Source: Rosa chinensis (Eukaryota > Streptophyta > Magnoliopsida > Rosales > Rosaceae). Taken from it: a DNA stretch of 64,000 bases. A program made the translations under genes and the position numbers. Positions within the stretch are counted from its first letter, which is position 1; every line of letters begins with the position of its first letter. Under the pieces are notes generated by a model that saw only the letters and a list, made by a program, of their open reading frames with translations, had not been told where the DNA came from and ran no database searches. Shown in pieces: positions 34,241 through 53,611 of the stretch. The stretch lies in NCBI RefSeq assembly GCF_002994745.2, contig NC_037091.1, positions 30,076,289 through 30,140,288 on the forward strand, in the 5' to 3' direction.

Positions 34241-35622
34241 TGAATATATTGATTTCAATATTGTTCGGTTGGTTTGGGAAATTAGTGTGAAAATCGTAGT
34301 TTAATGTTAAAATCTGTATGACTAGGGAAACAACAGTTTCTATAAGTGCACCTTTTACATTTCTTTTGATTTTATTCAAAGTTCATGTTAATGTTTTTTG
34401 TGCAATGATTTATTTCATTTAGTAAAATGGTATTGTGATTGAGGTATCAAAGCTATCATAGCATCATTTCGTTAATACATCCCATCAACCAATTTTTATT
34501 TGGGGAAATGAGTTTCCTTATAGTTTAATAAGTTTGCTTGGGTTGATGGTTAGAGAACCAGCAGATTGATTGAAAAATAGAACCAAATAGATTATGTTCA
34601 CTGCAATCTGAGATTAGTGGCATGCATGACTTTATTCAAGAAAATATATATTAGTATTGCTGCTATTACTATTGATCACTTCAAGTTTCTCATTGCAAAC
34701 CCTTCTTTTCGTATTAAATACCAGTTTATCACTATTTCCTCAAGTATTTGGTAGACTTTAAATCCAAATAGAGCAGTGGGAAACAGTAATGTTATTTCTC
34801 ATTTCTTTTCAGTTATGTGCTCATTCCTTTTCAGTTATTTCTTATCCCTAAACCTGATAGTTAACAGCTTAAACCCTAAATTAAAGGTTGTTAGCTGTTT
34901 TGTACTCAGTAAGTAAATAACCTAAATTAACCATCATATGTCACTTGCTTTGAAACTTACTCAAACTTTCAATCACACTATTTCAGGGAGTTTTTGGCTC
35001 AGTTTTCCAGGTTGGTGTATCGACATGGTGTCGATGCTCAACCTTTGAGGATTATATTACAATTATCACCAATGCTATTCAGCAGTCAAGTTTAGTTGAA
35101 TTTTCTACTGTATCCATGTTCAAGCTTTTGGGGATTGTAGTTACCGTTTTGCATTGAAACCTACTATTGCTATTTTGACTCAGAAAATTTAGAAAGAAAG
35201 CACGGGCTATCTAGCTTCATTTAGAGTTTAACTACCAAAAGATAATTGTTGTTTATGTACCCTATTAAACTGAAAACACATCAATAATAAAAATACCCAC
35301 AACAAAGCGCGGGCTATCTACCTAGTTTATATAATTCAACTATGTTTTGTTTTTTTAGGGTTTAACCTTGTAAGAGGGTGATCCCAGGGGCCTGGGCATT
35401 TCTGTTTTCTGCATCATTTTAGGAATTGTTAATTTGTGGAGCATTTTTTCTACTAGTGTTACCCATATTGGCTTATCGTCTCTAGGTTCAAGTATCTACA
35501 CGCATTTGATATGAGTGGCTAAGCCTTTTATGATATTCTGACTGCTTGCGTTCGTAATCTTATTACAGTCATCTTTTCAGCTTTGTACAAGATAAAAGAG
35601 GACCAAAATTTGGAGTTTCAGC
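34241..35622. other. Upstream region of the helicase gene
   Basis: No supported exon. The 35580-35622 stretch just before the helicase ATG is probably 5' UTR. Confidence 0.4.
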
Positions 35623-42409
<6,787 letters not shown>

Positions 42410-42960
42410 ACTAAATGGTTAGTTTGGATGTTGGACGAGCACACTGACACGAACATTGTTTGCCTGAATATGAGAGTCAAAATTGTAGTCCGTTTAAACT
42501 TTTCGTTTGCTTGTTATTCCATTTGAACTCCCAGCAATTTCACTTTTAACTATTGTTTACTTACAGTTCTACACACCAGTGTATTTTAGGGCTGGTTAGT
42601 TACATGAAAAAGGAAAGAAATATAAAAACTAAAGTAAACATGGGTATACATATTACTTGGAAGTGTCATTTTAAAATTTATATTATCAATTAAGTCAATA
42701 TATGTTTTTATTTCTCATTAAGTCACCAAAAAATAAAAAAGATCAATATTTACAAAAAAATTGTGATATCCAGTAAACTTAACTTAAATTTTTTGTACTG
42801 TTCACCGATGGTTATTTTCTTTTAGGTGAGTTCTTGTTATCTGGATTGGTAAATTGACCTGTTACTTATTTAGTATTTGTTTAATATGTATCTGTTTTGT
42901 TTTGTTTTGTTTGTTGGTAGTAAAACAAATAAAATGCCTTTAGTTAGTAAGCGTGGTTTA
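42410..42960. other. Helicase 3' UTR and AT-rich intergenic DNA
   Basis: No gene or repeat family recognised. Confidence 0.4.
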
Positions 42961-43370
42961 GACTATACATGTGGCTACAGCTTACTAATATACCTTTTGC
43001 TATAGCTAATTTAAATGGGGAAATAGGAGCTGGAGGGGTTCTTAGATATGATTATGGTAACTGGATACATGGATTTGTTGCTCATCTGGGGCATGGTCAG
43101 ATTTTGGAAGCTGAGACATGGGGTATGTTATTGGGATTACAAATGGTTGCTGATCTTGAAATGGATAAAGTTATCCTGGAATGTGATTCTGAAGTGTTGG
43201 TTAATCTGATGAATAGTGGATTTGATGATATGCACCCTGTGAAGACGGTTATTTTGTCTCCATCTTCAAAGTAGCTTCTCCGAGTGTGTGATTAGCCTCG
43301 TGTTTCGAGAAGTTAATATAGTTGCAGATGCCCTTTCAAGATGCAATTTATCTGCTGAGAAGTTTTGTTA
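42961..43370 (+). mobile_element. RNase H-like (RVT_3) fragment of a LINE-type element
   Basis: The reading NLNGEIGAGGVLRYDYGNWI, then AETWGMLLGLQMVADLEMDK and VILECDSEVLVNLMNSG, is the RVT_3 RNase H fold common to plant L1 retrotransposon C-termini and their domesticated relatives. After a frame change near 43260 the end of the domain is readable (SLVFREVNIVADALSRCNLS). The first DG strand is missing and the frame is broken. It ends within a few bases of the RBP45/47 fragment. Confidence 0.75.
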
Positions 43371-46232
43371 GGTTTGGGGCTTAAAATGAGAGGACAAAGG
43401 CCATTGTGGAAATGAATGGTGCATATTGTTCGAGCAGGCCCATGCGTATAGGTGTTGCAACGCCAAAAAATCATCTGGATATCAACAACAGTACTCTTCA
43501 CAAGGTATGATTGAATGCTGAGGTTTTTATTGCGTGATATGAGTTGCAAGTTTAGTCCTTAAATTATTCACCTGTAACAAGTCCCCCGTTTTTTATCAAC
43601 ATGTTGGATTCATCTGTGCACATTTGACAAATGAAGTTTTATATTCTCTTTTCTTATGTTATGAACTTGCTGTTGATGTAATTTTAAGTCTGGCTTCTTA
43701 CAAAGCTGAAACTGTAAAGTAACAAACTTGTATTATTGGGCCAACCCACATCTTGCACATTTTCCTTTTCCTAATTTCTAATTTCCTTTCCTCCTGCTTT
43801 CTACATAAGTTGCATGCTTTGCTTATCTTACTTTTAACCTTAACATTTACTCATGCTTAGGATATTTAGTATTGCTTGCTTTTCCATCATCAGTCATTTC
43901 TACTTTCTTAGCTCTATCATATATTAAAGAGCTTCTTGTACAATGGCAATTGGTAATAGTAATCGTCATCATGTCATAACTGACTTGGAGGCATTGCAGT
44001 TCATTGGGCGATCTAGTTTTAACAGGCATGTTTGATTGTAATTGGCACCTTGCAGTTTGCATCATCTTCTTTTCTTGGTTCTTTTTTTTTTCCTTCGTTC
44101 AGTGCTCTAGCTGTCAGCTAACTCATTGACAATGTTTTTCTCTTTTATTTTTTCCTGAGTGCTGGTATACATCCCGTGGATCAAGTCCCATTAAAATACT
44201 AAATACATCCTGAAAATAACACATCTATAATGAATTGCCTGTTCCTGGTAGTGATTTGTAAAACATATTGTTTTCTTCACAATTAGACATAGCAAGAATG
44301 GGTTTAGTCATAAAATTGTTATCACTAATTGAAAATTTACTGAAATTGAATATTTTCATATATTGAAATATTAAACAAGTCAACTACTAGAACAAACTGT
44401 CCATAGTCACCAATTTACCTTCTTCTGAGCTACATATTTGAAAAGTACTGAAGCTTTAGTCATTAATGTGAAAAGGGTATCAAGTTTGTGTGATGTCACA
44501 AGGGGATTAGTCATTCTTTACATCTAATTTGTTTTCACTATCCTTGACTGGTTATCCATGTTAACCTTTTCATTTTCTTGTAACCTAGAACTTTAATTCA
44601 GGCACCACAAGGATGTTAGTGTTGTGTTCTTCAGATTTTTTTTTTTCCCCCAACACTATTAAGTGCTTTCATAAAAGCAGCTGGTTTATGAGCTGGCATG
44701 GGCATATTTAGAGTGGGATGGTGTTATGAAAACAACAGTCCCCATTGCCATGTTGAAAAAGTTGAAGTGTTGATTTACTAAGTTGCTCAACTTTTCAAAT
44801 ATTTGTAAATCTTTCTCTTTTCTTGGTTTTGGCAATCCCTATGATTTCAAATTTTTCCTGTACTGAAAGTTTAATGTAGAATTTTGACATAAATTGTGGA
44901 CATCTAGAATTGATTGATAAGACTCAAGTGACAACTATGCTTCTCAGTGTGTCACTGTATTTTCCTTCATTTTAAAACGAGTAGTTCTACACCAAGCCAC
45001 TTGGACTTTGGATCAATTTGTAAATGGTGATGATGCAGTTGAATTTTGTTTTCAGTCCGGTCCAGGGACCTATGATATGTAACTGTGGACATTATTGTTA
45101 AAAAATGCGGTTTTCTGTTTAATATGGATAGGATTTTAAGCTGTATTTTGTAGTAAATATATTTTTCCTCCTTTAATTAGGATTGGTATTGGCTGGAGGT
45201 GGTGGACATGCAAGTGGTGCCATTGCCCAAGGTTCTCAGTCTGATGGCGAGCCCAATAAGACAACTGTGAGTCCGACTCTTCTCTTTCTGCTTCTAATAT
45301 CTTTAACTTGATATGGCTTCTTACTCTGACTCATTGTAGATATTTGTTGGAGGGCTTGATTCTGATGTCAATGAGGAAGACCTCACGCAGCCATGTTCTC
45401 AATTTGGTGAAGTTGTCTCTGAAAATACCGGTTGGAAAAGCATGCGGTTTTGTTCAGTTTGCTAATAGGTAGTCTTGCCAGGTTCTGTATATCCTTATTA
45501 TAGAAGTAAAGCTATAATTAGGAATCAGGAATTTTGCTGGTTTGATTATTTTTTTCAATTTCAATGTTATAATAATTTATTGAACTTAAAACTGTGTAAA
45601 AGGTAGAGTAAAAAAGAATTATAATGAAAGTATCAAAGACTGCAGAAATTAGATATTCTATGTTCCCATGTAATGTAATGAACTATAACCACATTGTTTT
45701 GATTTGTAGGAAGGATGCTGAGAATGCAATGAATATGCTGAATGCAACTGTTATTGGAAAGCAAACAGTTCGTCTGTCTTGGGGTCGCAGTCAAGGCAAC
45801 AAGCAGGTAATACTGGGTCGGCCATGTCAAGTTAAATTTCCTTTGCCTAAGATTTAGAATTTTCACTCCCTTAAATTTCTTTTGATTATAACATTAGAGG
45901 AAAGTGTGAGACCAACCCTCTGCTCCCTATTGCAGTTCAATAAATACCGTTGTAGTGTTTCTCATATCATCTTTAGTCCTATGGTTGAATTTTGCCATTC
46001 TAGCAATTCAAAGTTGTCCTCTCTCACTCTATCACACTTTTTTTTTTCCTTCGAGTTTTTCTCTTTTGATTATTAATATCATGTGATTTTGCAGTGGAGA
46101 TCGGACTCAAGTAACCAGTGGAACAATGGAGGACATTATGGAGGGCAGGGGTATGGTGGGTACACAAATGCTGCGCCACAGAATCCAGATCTGAGTATGC
46201 ATGCTGCAGCTGCGGTTAACAGGTCTTCTTAA
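43371..46232 (+). pseudogene. RBP45/RBP47-type RNA-binding protein, 5'-truncated and frameshifted
   Basis: Five exon segments match the C-terminal half of plant RBP45/47 (oligouridylate-binding, stress-granule proteins). 43384-43504 has the RRM2 end (ERTKAIVEMNGAYCSSRPMR), with an in-frame stop just before it and a 1-nt loss near 43468. 45182-45267 is a linker (LVLAGGGGHASGAIAQGSQS). 45341-45471 is RRM3 RNP2 (IFVGGLDSDVNEEDL) with a 2-nt loss near 45421, before KIPVGKACGFVQFAN readable in a new frame. 45710-45806 is the RRM3 end (VIGKQTVRLSWGRSQGNKQ). 46095-46232 is the Gly-rich tail to TAA. RRM1 and most of RRM2 are missing. Introns are kept, so it is a DNA-level partial copy, not a processed one. 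Confidence 0.8.
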
Positions 46233-48629
46233 CAGGGACATTGCAGTTGCTAGCCGCATGTAAACTGAATTTTTGTGAGTGGATTTTAGATATAGTTGTC
46301 AGTGTTGTTAATTTCTGCAGGATTGATTTAGCTGCTTATTTAGCTAAATCTGTAATATGTGGAATTTTGTGGCCGGATTGAATCATCTTGAAGTCGATGT
46401 GTGAGATTAATACTTTATTTAGAGTTCTGGGTCTGCCCGAATTTTTAAATGGACACGAATTTTTTTTATCCCAGAAAATATACACATGTTTGGGAAGTTA
46501 CTCAGAACAGAATATGGAAACAAGAATTTCGAGTTTCTATCGGCTCTAGCCTCTTAGCCCAAAATCTGGCTATATAGATAAAGAGGCCCTACTATTGTTA
46601 TTGCATGATGTTTTGTTTTTCATTTCTGATTTTTTCTTCTAAAATGGATTGGACATGGGCCGTTTTCCATTTTAAGATTGTTATGTGTGATCATACTTAC
46701 CACAATATTGTAAGAGAATAGTACCCTATGGTATAGAATTGTAGTTGTCATTGAGGTAGTAAAGCTGCTATTGTACATTGCCAGTTGATGTCCACATCCT
46801 AGAAGGTGCTTTCTTCTTTTTCTTTCTGTCTGCTTTTTCTTTAGGTGTTAGATGACTTGTGTGAAGTCCTTAAATATAGGAAAGTTGTAATAGCCATGGG
46901 AATTTGTTTTGTTGTTTTTGCCTTTTGGGCCATTTGGATCCTCATCTATCAAAAAAAAAAAAAACAAATTAACTGGTCTGGAAAAGCACTGAGGTTGAAG
47001 CTTTTGGGTTGCTGAGAGGTCACGCGATAAAAAGGAGATTAAGGAAGAAGAAAATTATGTATATTTTTTCTCTGTGATTTAGAGATCTTTTGAGCAAGTG
47101 TGGTGTGAGAGAAAGACAACTTCAGAGTTTGGTTTGAGTACTGACGGGAGGAAGAAGATTGGGTCTTCTTCAGGATTCCAAAGTCGATTTCTTTCTTTTT
47201 AAATTCTTTTTTTTATTTCCTTTTGGGAGGATTGAAAACTAAGTTGGCATCCCAGTTTTAACCTTGGGTTCAATTAGTCTCGTGTCTGTGTTGTTTCTAT
47301 CCTTCAATACCTTTTCGATTGAACTTTGAGGTGTTTGAGAAATTGGTTCTTAATTTCTACTGTGCTTTGCTCTCAAACATTTTGGAACTATTCTACAGCA
47401 GAATTAGTCTTCTTTCCTTTTGTTTTCATAAATTTCTTCACAAGTAGCCTTGGGTAATTTTTTATTCTTTATTAATGTGTATGTTTCTTTTCTTTCTTCT
47501 TGAAACATAACTTGAATTATGGACTCTAGTTCAGGATGTGTTTATGTTCTGTTAGGTGATGAGGGAGCTACTTGAGCTCTTCTTCTTTTTTTTCCTTCTC
47601 TCTCTCTAGAAGTGTTTATACAATCTTCCTTGTTGGTGAGTGAATTTTTGGTTACTCAAGTATACTGTATACATTAAGTTTTTTTTGTTATGATGTTGGA
47701 TATGCTTGATTTAACAACCATGATATGGTGACTGATGGTTGTGAAAGTGAAGTTTAAATTTCTAAACTACAGTGAACTATTGATTTATGTTGTGGAAGCA
47801 TAAAATTATGTATGTTTTAAGAGCCAACAAGAGAGTGGTTTTGGTAATGTGCACATTACATATGACGTAGCCATATTATTTGGCATGATCCTTGTGCTGT
47901 GGTAGCCGTTTTAGTTAAAAGAAATTGCAGTAACATTCCTAATATTAAATACTAGAATTATTGCTCTCGCGATCTTGCGGGGCTCTAGATTGCACTTTTG
48001 CTATGTTAAGATGTATATACTAAGTCATCAATATCTTTATTAATAATGCGTCACAAAGTTTTTCAAGCCTCTAACACTTCGTCTTTACAACAAACCTTAA
48101 CATAAAATGGAGAAAATGTATCACGTACAATTAGGGGAAATTATACTCAACTTAGATCATATCACATATCAGATGAATTACGATTTCACAAACTAATATG
48201 GACTCCATTCTAGGAAACTGTTCATGGCTTGAATAAAAAATAGTGTTCAATAATTATGTTAATTGTATAGTGGATGAAATAATCTTATTTGCTCGTGTTT
48301 TAAAGTAATTTCAGATATGTAGATCTCAAATATCTAGAGTGCAGTGTGATCTGTAAAACAAAGACTTGATGAAAATTTAATAGAGATAAACATTCTTACA
48401 ACAGTATTAAACTTTCAATTAATGTATCCTAGCTATTTTGAAGCTATTGGGTAAATCAATGTGCAAGAACCTATGCTCTACATCGGGACTGAATCTTTAT
48501 ACACGTGATTAATTGGAGATTAGTTAAATAAAATTATTTGGATATTCGACGCATTAGCTATTTTTCCTTTAGATAAGAACTCAGACCGTATTCTATACTA
48601 TCATCAGGACGATTGATGGGGACATCTAT
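46233..48629. other. Intergenic, with one A-tailed retroposon-like end
   Basis: No protein-coding signal. A 14-base A-run near 46951-46964 follows ATCCTCATCTATC and may be the tail of a plus-strand retroposon. Confidence 0.35.
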
Positions 48630-50575
48630 AATACTCCGGAAATTCATTATTAATTTTTTATTATTTTTTAGAAATTACAAAGTTGGTCGTTAGTACAATT
48701 TCGTGGTTCGAGGGTAAAATGAAAGTGTTTCGGACGAATAATTATTTGAAATGTTTTATTTTCGAGGCGTCAAAAGGTTGACTTTTAATTCATTGGTAAT
48801 CGTAAAGTGCGTCGATACGAGTTTGTGGACATGTGGAATGCAAAAATCGGAAAAAAGTTTCCAATATTGGCCTGTTTAAGGAAGAATCCGACTTTATGTG
48901 CGTTTTTGGGTCGCTAGCTATTTCTCTGTCCTCCGGCCACCTCTGGCCGCGCCACAGGTTAAGTTTTGAACCCAATGAGACACTGATCATTTTCCCCAAG
49001 TATCTTGAACCAATTTGTAGCGAGGAAGGATTCATAGAATTACCTTTCACATTTCACACTAAATGGCTCTCTGCCTCTCTCTATCTTTGCTAAACCCTAG
49101 CCACCATGGCCGGGGACTCTATCAATGGTGCACAACGCCAACACCACGTAGATCGGCCCTCTCTGCCCCTCGCGGCCTTGTCGCGGCAATCCAACGATTA
49201 ATTTTCATTTGATTATTCTCTCCATTGAGAATTATCAAAATGAGTTCGGAACAAAGTAAGGGGGTACTGCTGCTTTCTCGAGCAAGATGGCGGAAGATCT
49301 AATTCGATCCAGGCCAGGCAGGAAGCGACTGAAGGAGGAGATAAAGGTGATCCGATTGGGGTACAACCATGGCCTTTGTACTTGGAGAAGAGTGGTGGCG
49401 GACCTTGCAGAGGGGATGGCGCTGACCAAAGCACCCCGTGGTGTGAAGATGGAGGCCAACCACCCAGTTGGAGTGATGATCCGATCAGAACCCCGATCTA
49501 GGGATGTTTTGGCGAGCATCATCGACCACTGATCTGTTGGTCAAATGAAGGTGAGGAGGTTGGTGATGGTCTAGAAAGTGGATCTGGTCGGAGAGGAGCT
49601 CCGATCTGCGAGCTCATCGGAGTAATCTGCTAGTCCCCTACCGGTGATGGTGGTTGCGACCGGGACAAACACCGGTGACGGAAAGACCGTGGTGCCTATT
49701 CTTGTTGGGTGCCAAAATCACTTTTATGGCCCATATCATATTGGGAGCCCAAAGAGAGTTGGAGGCCAAGGCTAATGGCCTGGAGGTGGGCTCAACAATG
49801 GGCTCAAAGCTGGACCTGGGCTCTTTGATGGGTCAATCTGATGGATTCCTATTCTCTAGGATTTCGAATATGAGATCCGGGTGGCGTCGATCCAGCAAAA
49901 TATGTTTACCTTAATATTTTTGGTACTAGTGAATCTTCTGGAGTAGTACTAAAGGAGGATTCAAGCTATTTAGTATTGGTGGACCAGTGGTTGTTCAATG
50001 AATGGACCTATCTCTATGTACCATCGTGGGTACTACAACATCTTCTTGTCTTATCCTTAGATGATAGTGGAAGGGTATGTAATGGCACTCTGGCTTGAGG
50101 CTAGCACAAATTTCAAATCATTTGTTAATACTCCTAGAACTTTTCTGGATGTATTACAATACGATTGTAATCGACTTTTTGAGTCTTTCTATTATATGAA
50201 GATAAATTCCCTTATTCAAAAAAATTTGTAATGAGGAAGGAGAATTGAGCAGATTGGGATTTTAGGGGTTCTTGACTTTTGAAGGTAAATTCCGGAAAAT
50301 CATTTCATTTCTGGACTTCATGGTAGTTATGAAAGTTGTTTTGCATGTTGTTGGGAACATTTTGTCATAGGTTTCATGACCCAATTTCAGGGTTGCTGAT
50401 GGCACGTGGAGCCCATGCGCAGCCACTACCGGAAGCGCGCTGGCCAGTTTTTGGGTTTTTGTTTTTGTTGTTGTGTCCTACTCATCAATACGAGCATGTT
50501 AATATTATGGGGTCATGTTGTGATCATTTGAAGCATGCTAACGTAGTTTCGGTTTTCTTGGTTTGCGATCTGTGA
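48630..50575 (+). mobile_element. Non-coding repeat interrupted by a LINE-like insertion
   Basis: The outer repeat starts near ACTCCGGAAATTCATT and holds GTTGACTTTT and GTTTGTGGACATGTGG words also found, in minus orientation, at 29900-30040. An A-tailed insert occupies about 49031-50224. The near-identical flanks TTTGTAGCGAGGAAGGA (49014-49030) and TTTGTAATGAGGAAGGA (50225-50241) are a likely 17-bp target duplication with two changes. The insert starts with a leader-like sequence and ends AAATTCCCTTATTC plus an A-run, like plant L1 3' ends. The frames at 49287-49532 and 49654-49914 show no known domain. Confidence 0.55.
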
Positions 50576-50718
50576 TGTGAGCCCCGGAAAAATGTATCGA
50601 GCTTAAGAGGGGCCCTGATCATGTGACAAATTGTTCAACGATCTCAATAAACGTTACGTTGCTCGAGAATATTTTCAGAAATTTTCATAAAGTGAAAACC
50701 TCAATTTGAGAATTGAAT

Positions 50719-51042
50719 AATAAAGTACACGACACAACGAGTTCGTGGAAATATTTGGGAGATTTTTCGGACACTCGAAGTGTTTATAATGAATTTCCGA
50801 AGTTTGGAAATTATGGAAATTCATTTAAATAAAAAGAAATTTCCGCAGTGCAATCTTGGCCATCCATCCACCCACCGCTTAATAAAGTACACGTCACAAC
50901 GAGTTCGTGGAAATATTTGGGAGATTTTTTGGACACTCGAAGTGTTTATAATGAATTTCCGAAGTTTGGAAATTATGGAAATTCATTTAAATAAAAAGAA
51001 ATTTCCGCGGTGCAATCTTGGCCATCCATCCACCCACCGCTT
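50719..51042. repeat. 162-bp tandem duplication
   Basis: Copies at 50719-50880 and 50881-51042 begin AATAAAGTACACG and end CCACCCACCGCTT. I count about three differences, so the duplication is young. Confidence 0.95.
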
Positions 51043-51972
51043 GATCATGGTCGTTCACTGTTAAATGGACCAACCTATATATCTAGGTGTTGATCAGATC
51101 AAGGGTGGAGGAATACCCAGAAAGCGAGAGAGAGAGAGAGAGAGAGAGAGATAGATAGAGAGAGCTCGGTGCTCTCTGACCCGGACACAACCGCGACCCA
51201 AGAGAGAAACCCGACTGGAGTGATGCCGTCCGGCCACCGATCGATGACTTACGACCACCGATCTATTCCTTTAGTCGTCGTTGTCACGCCTGTGGGCTTC
51301 AATCACCCATGCATCGGATGAGGAGGGAGAAATGACAATGAGAAAATCTGACTGCTCCGGTGAAGTTCAGCAATTTCCGGCCACCGTCTGGGCTGCATTC
51401 GGTATAGAAATTCCTCCTCTCGCCTTTCTCTACATGTTAGATTAATTAGTCTTTGAAACTGATGGAGTTTTGCTTATTTGGGTTTTTGGGTTAGCTCGGG
51501 TTCGACGCTGTTGCTACGCCGGCGACTTTTCCAACGCGTCTTGGTTCAAATGGTTCTGTAGATTCCTGTTTGGAAGTCCAGTTCTCAAGATTCCTGGGTG
51601 AAATGTCAAAGCTTTGGTATCAGTTCGTCCCCGGGTTTCCAGAAAGCTGCTGCGAGGGAGTTGGAACCCAGACTGCAAATCAGACTTGTTGAAGGTTATT
51701 CGAAATGATTGTGAAAAGTTTGAGAATTGGGTAAGTTAGGATCTTGGGTGTTCTTAGTGTTTTGAGTAGACCATATTTGAGATTAAAATTGTGAACTGGG
51801 TTTCCATAGTAAATTCTGTCGAATTACTATGCGACAAAATGTGAATGGTAAAAGACTAAGTGTCGGATGAATTGAGATAAATTGTTGAAGAAATCGGAAA
51901 CATGATCTTTGCTTGTGCATATGTTAAATTGATAGTGAGTAAAGAAAAGAAATTTTATACACACACACACAC

Positions 51973-52369
51973 ACAGATCCTATCCAAAGCGGAGCTCCGC
52001 TTTGATATTAACATGTGAAGTTCGAGTTTTGGGTCACTTTTCAGTCTCATATCCATATCTCGACCGTTCAGTTTTTAGGTGCTAGTGTATAGATCATCTC
52101 TGCAAATTTTCAGCCAAACTGATGATCGTTAAGGTATCTAACTCGCTTAAACCAATGGACGGACTGAATCTGTCAACCTGAACCGTACTAGCTTTAAGGC
52201 AATTATCAATGCCTTAATGATCATCATTTTGGCTGAAAATTTACAGAGACGATCTATGCACTAATACCTAAAAACTGAATGGTCGAGATATGGATATGAG
52301 ACCGAAAAGTGACCAAAAACTCGAACTTCACACGTTGATTTTCAAAGCGGAGCTCCGCTCTGGATAGGA

Positions 52370-52374
<5 letters not shown>
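51973..52374. mobile_element. Foldback MITE, about 402 bp
   Basis: The left end ACAGATCCTATCCAAAGCGG and the right end, inverted, differ at few positions. The inverted similarity runs through most of the element (AAAGCGGAGCTCCGCTTTG; GTGAAGTTCGAGTTTT; CTCATATCCATATCTCGACC). The inner GGAGCTCC parts are themselves palindromic. It sits between a CA run and a TA run and contains no gene. Confidence 0.88.
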
Positions 52375-52431
<57 letters not shown>

Positions 52432-52455
52432 AATTGATAGTGAGTAAAGAAAAGA

Positions 52456-52490
<35 letters not shown>
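52374..52490. repeat. (TA)n microsatellites around a duplicated flank
   Basis: TA runs at 52374-52427 and 52463-52488 flank a copy of the sequence TTGATAGTGAGTAAAGAAAA, which also occurs left of the MITE near 51932. Confidence 0.9.
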
Positions 52491-52492
<2 letters not shown>

Positions 52493-53016
52493 GTCGATAT
52501 CGTAATCTTCAAGTGAATGTTTGGTAATTTGGGTTAATTATCGAACTTGTTGCGCTTGGTCAATCGTTGGTCAAACAATGGTCAAAATGGTCAACTCCTA
52601 GTCAAACCAGGAAAACTTGGTTTGGACGATTTATTAATCATTAATTGTCGAAATGTCGGAACTTATGACTCCAATTACCCGAGGAACGAAAGGTTCGCGA
52701 CTCTCGGAGTGCGTGAGAGGAAGCATCGGAATCTAAGTAGAGATTCAGGACTCTCTTCGATTAGTTGTTTTCTTATATATTGTGTTAAAATGATGCATGT
52801 TTGGTGGTATGGTTTGGTTATGTTAAAAATGCAATGCCTACTAACCAAATCGTGAGAAATGTGATGGCTTGAGAGCGAAAAGGGCACTGACTTCCTTGGG
52901 TTCGATTCCCTAAACCTCCGGAGGGTTAGCTATGCCGGTCGTCCGAGTATCCACAATCACGGACTTAGTACGTGTGTGTAGCTAGGTTAGTGGACGCTCT
53001 CGCTACGCTTACCTGG

Positions 53017-53611
53017 TAGACCTGTAAATGGACCGAATTTTGATCCGGACCCGCTCCATATCCGCTGCTATTGGACGGGTTTGTATTGAAAATTTTGATC
53101 CGTTGATCCGTTAATGATCCGAATCCGTTAACCCGTTTATTTAATGGATCAAATACGGATTAAGGTCGATCCGATCCGTTAATGATCCGGCCCGTTTTCG
53201 TAATAATAAAATATTATTTTTGAAAAATATAAAATATAAAATATGAAGAATTTCTATACGAATTTTTTGCAGAAATCTAAAGGACAGTCCATCACCCAAG
53301 ATTCTAAGAAGCATTAAGAATTTTGATAATGTAATTCTACTTTTAGTGATACTTTTCATGTTGTTTTAATATTTTATTAATATCTTATGATGTATCATGA
53401 TATAAATTTAATATTATTTTTTTTAAATTTTAAAATATTTAAAATTATAAACGGGTCGAATTAGCGGATCAGGTATCTGTTGATACAGATTTGGATCGAG
53501 CTATCAATGATCCGCCGGGTTAACGGAGCCGGTTTGGATTGAAATTTTTTTTAAGTAAATGGATTTGGATTTAAGTTGATTCGATCCAAATCCGGTCCAT
53601 TTACAGGTCTA
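53017..53611. mobile_element. Complete non-autonomous hAT element, 595 bp
   Basis: Perfect 19-bp terminal inverted repeats TAGACCTGTAAATGGACCG (53017-53035; inverted at 53593-53611) are flanked by perfect 8-bp target duplications TTACCTGG (53009-53016 and 53612-53619), the hAT signature. The inside is rich in GATCCG/CGGATC words and AT tracts and has no transposase. Perfect ends suggest recent movement. Confidence 0.95.

Noticed and set aside
52890..52925. Possible tRNA from GGGTTCGATTCCC
   Set aside because: No pairing acceptor or anticodon arms around it; likely a chance B-box in a repeat.
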